DNA of 5,920 nt, from contig DAOVXR010000122.1 of NCBI GenBank assembly GCA_030636065.1, positions 1-5,920 of the forward strand, in the 5' to 3' direction. This document shows, in pieces, positions 4,617 through 5,920 of this stretch. The first letter of the stretch is position 1. The number at the start of each line of letters is the position of its first letter. The position numbers and the translations under genes are program-made. This stretch comes from Sedimentisphaerales bacterium (GTDB taxonomy: Bacteria; Planctomycetota; Phycisphaerae; Sedimentisphaerales; SM23-30). Below the pieces are notes generated by a model, which saw nothing but the letters and a program-made list of their open reading frames with translations, did no database searches and was not told the origin of the DNA.

Positions 4617-5639
4617 ATGAAGATTTTAGTATTAGGTGATTTCAGACGCGATTCACCTCATTTTATGTTGAACAATCCGCGAATGTTCAGCAAAGGCTTT
4701 GTTCGCAACGGCCATGATGTATTGGAGTTCAGCTATCGCGAAAGGCTGTTGCGACACAGCCCATTTAAGAGTAAAAAATTGGCGGTAGCACTGGCCAAAA
4801 AGAAAACGGATCGACTCCTGGCTCAGTTGGCGCGTCATCATCAGTCTGACATCGTTTTTATTACCGCTTTCAAACTCCTGGACGGCGAGACGATACTGCA
4901 AATCAAAGAATCTCTGCCGTCAGCTATGATAATATGCTGGTACAGCGATCCACCAAAAGATATTAACCCCACCGTTACCGATATTGCACTGCAATGCGAC
5001 TGGTTTCTCTCAACCAGTGGAGCAGAGGTTCTGCAATTGTACAAATCGCTGAATGTGCCACACTGTGCTTTTATGCCCAACCCGTGCGATCCGGACGTGC
5101 AGCATCCGGTGGAAGTGTCGGCTAAATGGCGTTCACAATTGCTCTTCATCGGAAAACTGAAGCACAATCGGGCCGGTCAGGATTCGCTCCGCTGGGAATT
5201 GATTAAATTCCTGGTTGAAAACAAAGCGATGACGGTTTGGGGCGCCTTAGAAAAACCGGCAGTCAAAGGGCAGGATTATATCAATGCCATCTCCGGCGCT
5301 GAAATAGCCCTGAGTATCAATGTCTATAATGATGTTCGCTTCTATCATTCCGACCGACTAACGCATTTTATGAGTTGTGGCGCCTTTGTTTTGGCCAAAC
5401 AGGTACCTGATAGTGATTTGCTCTTCGAGGACGGCCGACATCTATGCTACTTCGAGTCCCTTGAGCATTGCCTCGAACTGATCGATAGATTCGAGACCGA
5501 AAAAAACCGCCGTCAGGAAATCGCCGCGGCTGGTATGAAACATGCCCACGAAACCTTTAACTGTGTTAAGCTCGCTTCACATATAATCGATCTGGCCACA
5601 AAAGGTGATTATAAAGAAACATGGAGAGAGATTGTTTAA
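4617..5639 (+). CDS. Glycosyltransferase, CgeB-like / Glyco_trans_1_2 family
   Basis: 340 residues. The N-terminal Rossmann-like half starts MKILVLGDFRRDSPHFMLNN and includes MIICWYSDPPKDINP (104-118), the 'W-Y-x-D-P-P' segment common in CgeB-type glycosyltransferases. FMPNPCDPDVQHP (152-164) is the inter-domain linker. The C-terminal half has LLFIGKLKHNRAG (175-187), a short domain, AEIALSINVYND (228-239), and RLTHFMSCGAFVLAKQ (247-262), a family hallmark where the donor site forms, followed by FEDGRHLCYFES. It is a GT-B enzyme probably transferring a sugar in surface polysaccharide assembly. The start is supported by GAAGAAAG (4603-4610), 6 nt before the ATG. It is separated from the methyltransferase by composite repeat copy B, so it may have its own promoter, though no clear -35/-10 pair was found. 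Confidence 0.85.
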   Translation: MKILVLGDFRRDSPHFMLNNPRMFSKGFVRNGHDVLEFSYRERLLRHSPFKSKKLAVALAKKKTDRLLAQLARHHQSDIVFITAFKLLDGETILQIKESLPSAMIICWYSDPPKDINPTVTDIALQCDWFLSTSGAEVLQLYKSLNVPHCAFMPNPCDPDVQHPVEVSAKWRSQLLFIGKLKHNRAGQDSLRWELIKFLVENKAMTVWGALEKPAVKGQDYINAISGAEIALSINVYNDVRFYHSDRLTHFMSCGAFVLAKQVPDSDLLFEDGRHLCYFESLEHCLELIDRFETEKNRRQEIAAAGMKHAHETFNCVKLASHIIDLATKGDYKETWREIV

Positions 5640-5782
5640 GTTATCGCTATCGGACCACAGGCACAGTTGTTATTGCCGATGGCGGGATTGGCGGGCCTTG
5701 ATCGGAAATGAATCGACCGGCCTGGCAGAAGTAATAAGCCGGATATAATTATCTCAGAAACCCTTCAGTAATTATCATATCC
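5640..5782. other. Intergenic stretch between glycosyltransferase and IS30 element
   Basis: I see no convincing gene here. There is a direct repeat GGCGGG-ATT-GGCGGG (5681-5695) and no clear terminator for the glycosyltransferase gene. A 26-codon frame starts at ATG 5621 inside the glycosyltransferase end and stops at 5699-5701; it is too short to support. The part nearest the insertion sequence is AT-rich, as expected of an integration site. Confidence 0.4.
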
Positions 5783-5806
5783 TGAATTTTAATCTGAAGT
5801 GCAACA
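5783..5806. repeat. Putative IS30 terminal inverted repeat
   Basis: A 24-bp stretch lies 8 bases outside the transposase stop codon. The minus-strand core GTTGCACTTCAGATT is the reason for the call. The partner repeat is not in the window, so the exact ends are not fixed. Confidence 0.5.
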
Positions 5807-5814
5807 AAACGGAT

Positions 5815-5920
5815 TCAGTTGAACACCTCAGTTGGGGTCCGATAGTTAAGGCATTTTCTCGGCCTATTATTTAGTCGTTCGACAGCATTGTCAATTTCTT
5901 TTTGGCTAACGAGGTTGAAA
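5815..5920 (-). CDS. IS30-family transposase, C-terminal 34 residues (5' part outside window)
   Basis: Reading the minus strand from 5919, the frame encodes FNLVSQKEIDNAVERLNNRP followed by RKCLNYRTPTEVFN and a TGA stop at 5817-5815. The block LNNRPRKCLNYRTPTEVF is the signature end of IS30-family DDE transposases (typical form LN-x-RPRK-x-LGYRTP-x-EVF), which is part of the integrase catalytic core region with the last acidic catalytic residue just upstream. Asn replaces the usual Gly before YRTP. Nothing in the visible part suggests decay. The first two catalytic acidic residues and the N-terminal DNA-binding domain lie beyond the window. Confidence 0.85.
   Translation of the reverse strand, partial: FNLVSQKEIDNAVERLNNRPRKCLNYRTPTEVFN

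Larger units (their letters stand above)
5783..5920 (-). mobile_element. IS30-family insertion sequence, transposase 3' end (continues outside window)
   Basis: The element consists of the transposase C-terminus (minus strand, stop at 5815) and about 30 bases beyond it. The sequence 5783-5806 (tgaattttaatctgaagtgc then aaca), which on the minus strand reads TGTTGCACTTCAGATT, resembles terminal inverted repeats of IS30-family elements as I remember them. The outer boundary at about 5781-5783 is therefore an estimate. The other end, its matching inverted repeat and the target duplication lie outside the window. Confidence 0.7.

Noticed and set aside
5621..5701. 26-codon frame starting inside the end of the last glycosyltransferase, ending VVIADGGIGGP
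   Set aside because: Too short, only a weak ribosome binding site, and continuing it would need a frameshift. A truncated gene is possible but not supportable.

Overview
The window looks like a piece of a Planctomycetota chromosome, most like the Phycisphaerae/Sedimentisphaerales group. The reasons are the protein flavour (a trigger factor followed by two tandem ClpP genes, one of a divergent 'YISCPGG / GHAASGG' type), moderate GC, poorly coupled genes, and intergenic gaps full of short tandem repeats and small GC palindromes. The assignment is by recognition of protein style, not by a search.

Positions 1-1769 hold a protein quality-control block: the 3' end of trigger factor (tig) with a very lysine-rich tail, then two ClpP peptidase subunit genes 14 nt apart. 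Both ClpP proteins keep a complete Ser-His-Asp triad. The classic tig-clpP-clpX order is broken: no clpX follows, and the second clpP sits where it would be expected. The two ClpPs probably form homo- or hetero-tetradecamers working with an unfoldase encoded elsewhere.

Positions 1999-2610 encode a probable lipoprotein of unknown function (signal peptide, short coiled coil, Asp-rich DxDxDG loop). Positions 2783-5639 hold three genes of a surface-glycan or exopolysaccharide cluster: a GT4-like glycosyltransferase starting at TTG, a class I SAM methyltransferase of the kind found in glycan clusters, and a CgeB-like (Glyco_trans_1_2) glycosyltransferase. Together they could add and modify sugars on a polysaccharide; the acceptor and sugars cannot be told from sequence. 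The right edge (about 5783-5920) is the end of an IS30-family insertion sequence, with the transposase C-terminus on the minus strand and a terminal repeat.

The most unusual content is between the genes. There are three arrays of 7-bp tandem repeats with unrelated sequences, a 9-bp array, a composite repeat present twice (upstream of clpP1 and upstream of the last glycosyltransferase), a three-hairpin element ahead of the first glycosyltransferase, and three palindromes that read GTAG-then-hairpin on the minus strand, resembling REP elements moved by REP-associated tyrosine transposases. No clearly new multi-gene system is visible; the protein-coding genes are mostly recognisable families.
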